Source of the DNA: an uncultured Collinsella sp.
Lineage (GTDB): Bacteria; Actinomycetota; Coriobacteriia; Coriobacteriales; Coriobacteriaceae
Reading direction: 5' to 3'
Length of the DNA stretch: 13,380 nt
Assembly: GCA_937958315.1 (NCBI GenBank)
Contig: CALFGH010000125.1
Coordinates: 1 to 13,380 of the forward strand
Within the stretch, counting starts at the first letter, position 1. Each line of letters opens with the position of its first letter. The notes under the pieces are model-generated. The model saw only the letters and a list, made by a program, of their open reading frames with translations, was not told the DNA's origin and ran no database searches. Below, in pieces: positions 12,978 to 13,380 of this stretch. Position numbers and translations under genes: made by a program.

Positions 12978-13380
12978 CTAGCGCTTGCGGGGGACGAGTT
13001 TGGTGCGGCGCAGATGAATCATTTCGGCGGCGATGGAGATGGCGATCTCCTCGGGGTCCTCCGCCTCGATGGCAACGCCGATCGGCAGGTGCAGCCTGTC
13101 GATCTGTTCCTGCGTAAAGCCCTCCTGTTCCAAGCGGGCCCGCACAAAGGCCGTCTTGCGGCGCGAACCCAGACAGCCCAGGTAGGCAGGCTTGGCGCGC
13201 ATGGCCTGAATCACCACATCGATATCAGACTTATGATCCGCCGTGGCCACGACCACCAAGTCGCGCGGGCCGATGGGGCACAGCTCGTCCAGGTTCTTGT
13301 AGTCGACCAGGCGACGGTCGTAGACGCCGGGCACCCATTCGGGCGTCAGCGTGCCGGGGCGGTCGTCGCAGGCCACGACG
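12978..13380 (-). CDS. XdhC-family protein, C-terminal Rossmann domain (5' end outside window)
   Basis: XdhC/CoxI-family proteins help insert or mature the molybdenum cofactor of xanthine dehydrogenase and related hydroxylases; some members belong to selenium-dependent hydroxylase systems. The visible 134 residues match the C-terminal NAD(P)-binding-like domain. They show a DDRPG strand end near the start, then DLVVVATADHKSDIDVVIQA, the motif YLGCLGSRRKTAFVRARLEQ, and LHLPIGVAIEAEDPEEIAIS near the end. The frame is open to the window edge, so the gene is 5'-partial; the GTG at 13374-13376 is internal. The usual 'TRGH' position of XdhC reads TADH. It is transcribed towards rplE but separated from it by hairpin repeats. 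A functional link to ribosomal genes is not expected. Confidence 0.85.
   Translation of the reverse strand, partial: VVACDDRPGTLTPEWVPGVYDRRLVDYKNLDELCPIGPRDLVVVATADHKSDIDVVIQAMRAKPAYLGCLGSRRKTAFVRARLEQEGFTQEQIDRLHLPIGVAIEAEDPEEIAISIAAEMIHLRRTKLVPRKR

Noticed and set aside
1..13380. tRNA, rRNA, CRISPR array, insertion sequence or prophage genes
   Set aside because: No cloverleaf-like sequence, regularly spaced repeats, transposase or phage protein was found on either strand.

Overview
The window is a bacterial core-genome segment whose genes all lie on the minus strand. Read in transcription order (high to low coordinates) it holds the 3' part of an xdhC-type gene, a 389-bp intergenic stretch with two long perfect inverted repeats, and then a ribosomal-protein supercluster: rplE, rpsZ (zinc-type S14), rpsH, rplF, rplR, rpsE, rpmD, rplO, secY, adk, map, infA, rpmJ, rpsM, rpsK, rpsD, rpoA, rplQ. 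After that come truA, a degenerate family-2-like glycosyltransferase gene and argR.

The order secY-adk-map-infA-rpmJ-rpsM-rpsK-rpsD-rpoA-rplQ-truA is the Gram-positive/actinobacterial arrangement. Adenylate kinase with a four-Cys LID, S4 without its zinc cluster, high-GC codon use and Shine-Dalgarno-led genes suggest Actinomycetota, class Coriobacteriia. A Collinsella-like genome is my best guess, made from general resemblance and not from a search.

Region by region: 1-183 is a non-coding end with a terminator for argR. 184-753 is argR and its control region, with a candidate ARG box and two other palindromes. 754-1830 is the glycosyltransferase-like gene and 1950-2774 is truA. At 2810-2840 a strong UUCG-loop terminator ends the ribosomal operon. 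The alpha-operon part (2867-5876) is preceded by a 147-nt leader able to fold into nested stems. 6024-12588 carries infA, map, adk, secY and the spc genes, tightly packed except for three gaps of 75-120 nt that can each form hairpins. 12589-12977 holds a candidate promoter for rplE and two hairpin-forming repeats, and 12978-13380 is the xdhC fragment.

Functionally the block supplies ribosome assembly (L5, S14, S8, L6, L18, S5, L30, L15, L36, S13, S11, S4, L17), initiation factor IF1, the RNA polymerase alpha subunit, the SecY translocon, N-terminal Met removal, nucleotide balance and tRNA pseudouridylation. The main oddity is that the S10-spc series does not continue past rplE: rplX, rplN, rpsQ and so on are absent from the upstream side. 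The junction carries an own promoter and repeat elements instead, which points to a rearranged (or misassembled) ribosomal operon. I found no convincing new multi-gene system; the best novel candidates are the leader RNA before rpmJ and the repeat-bearing operon break.
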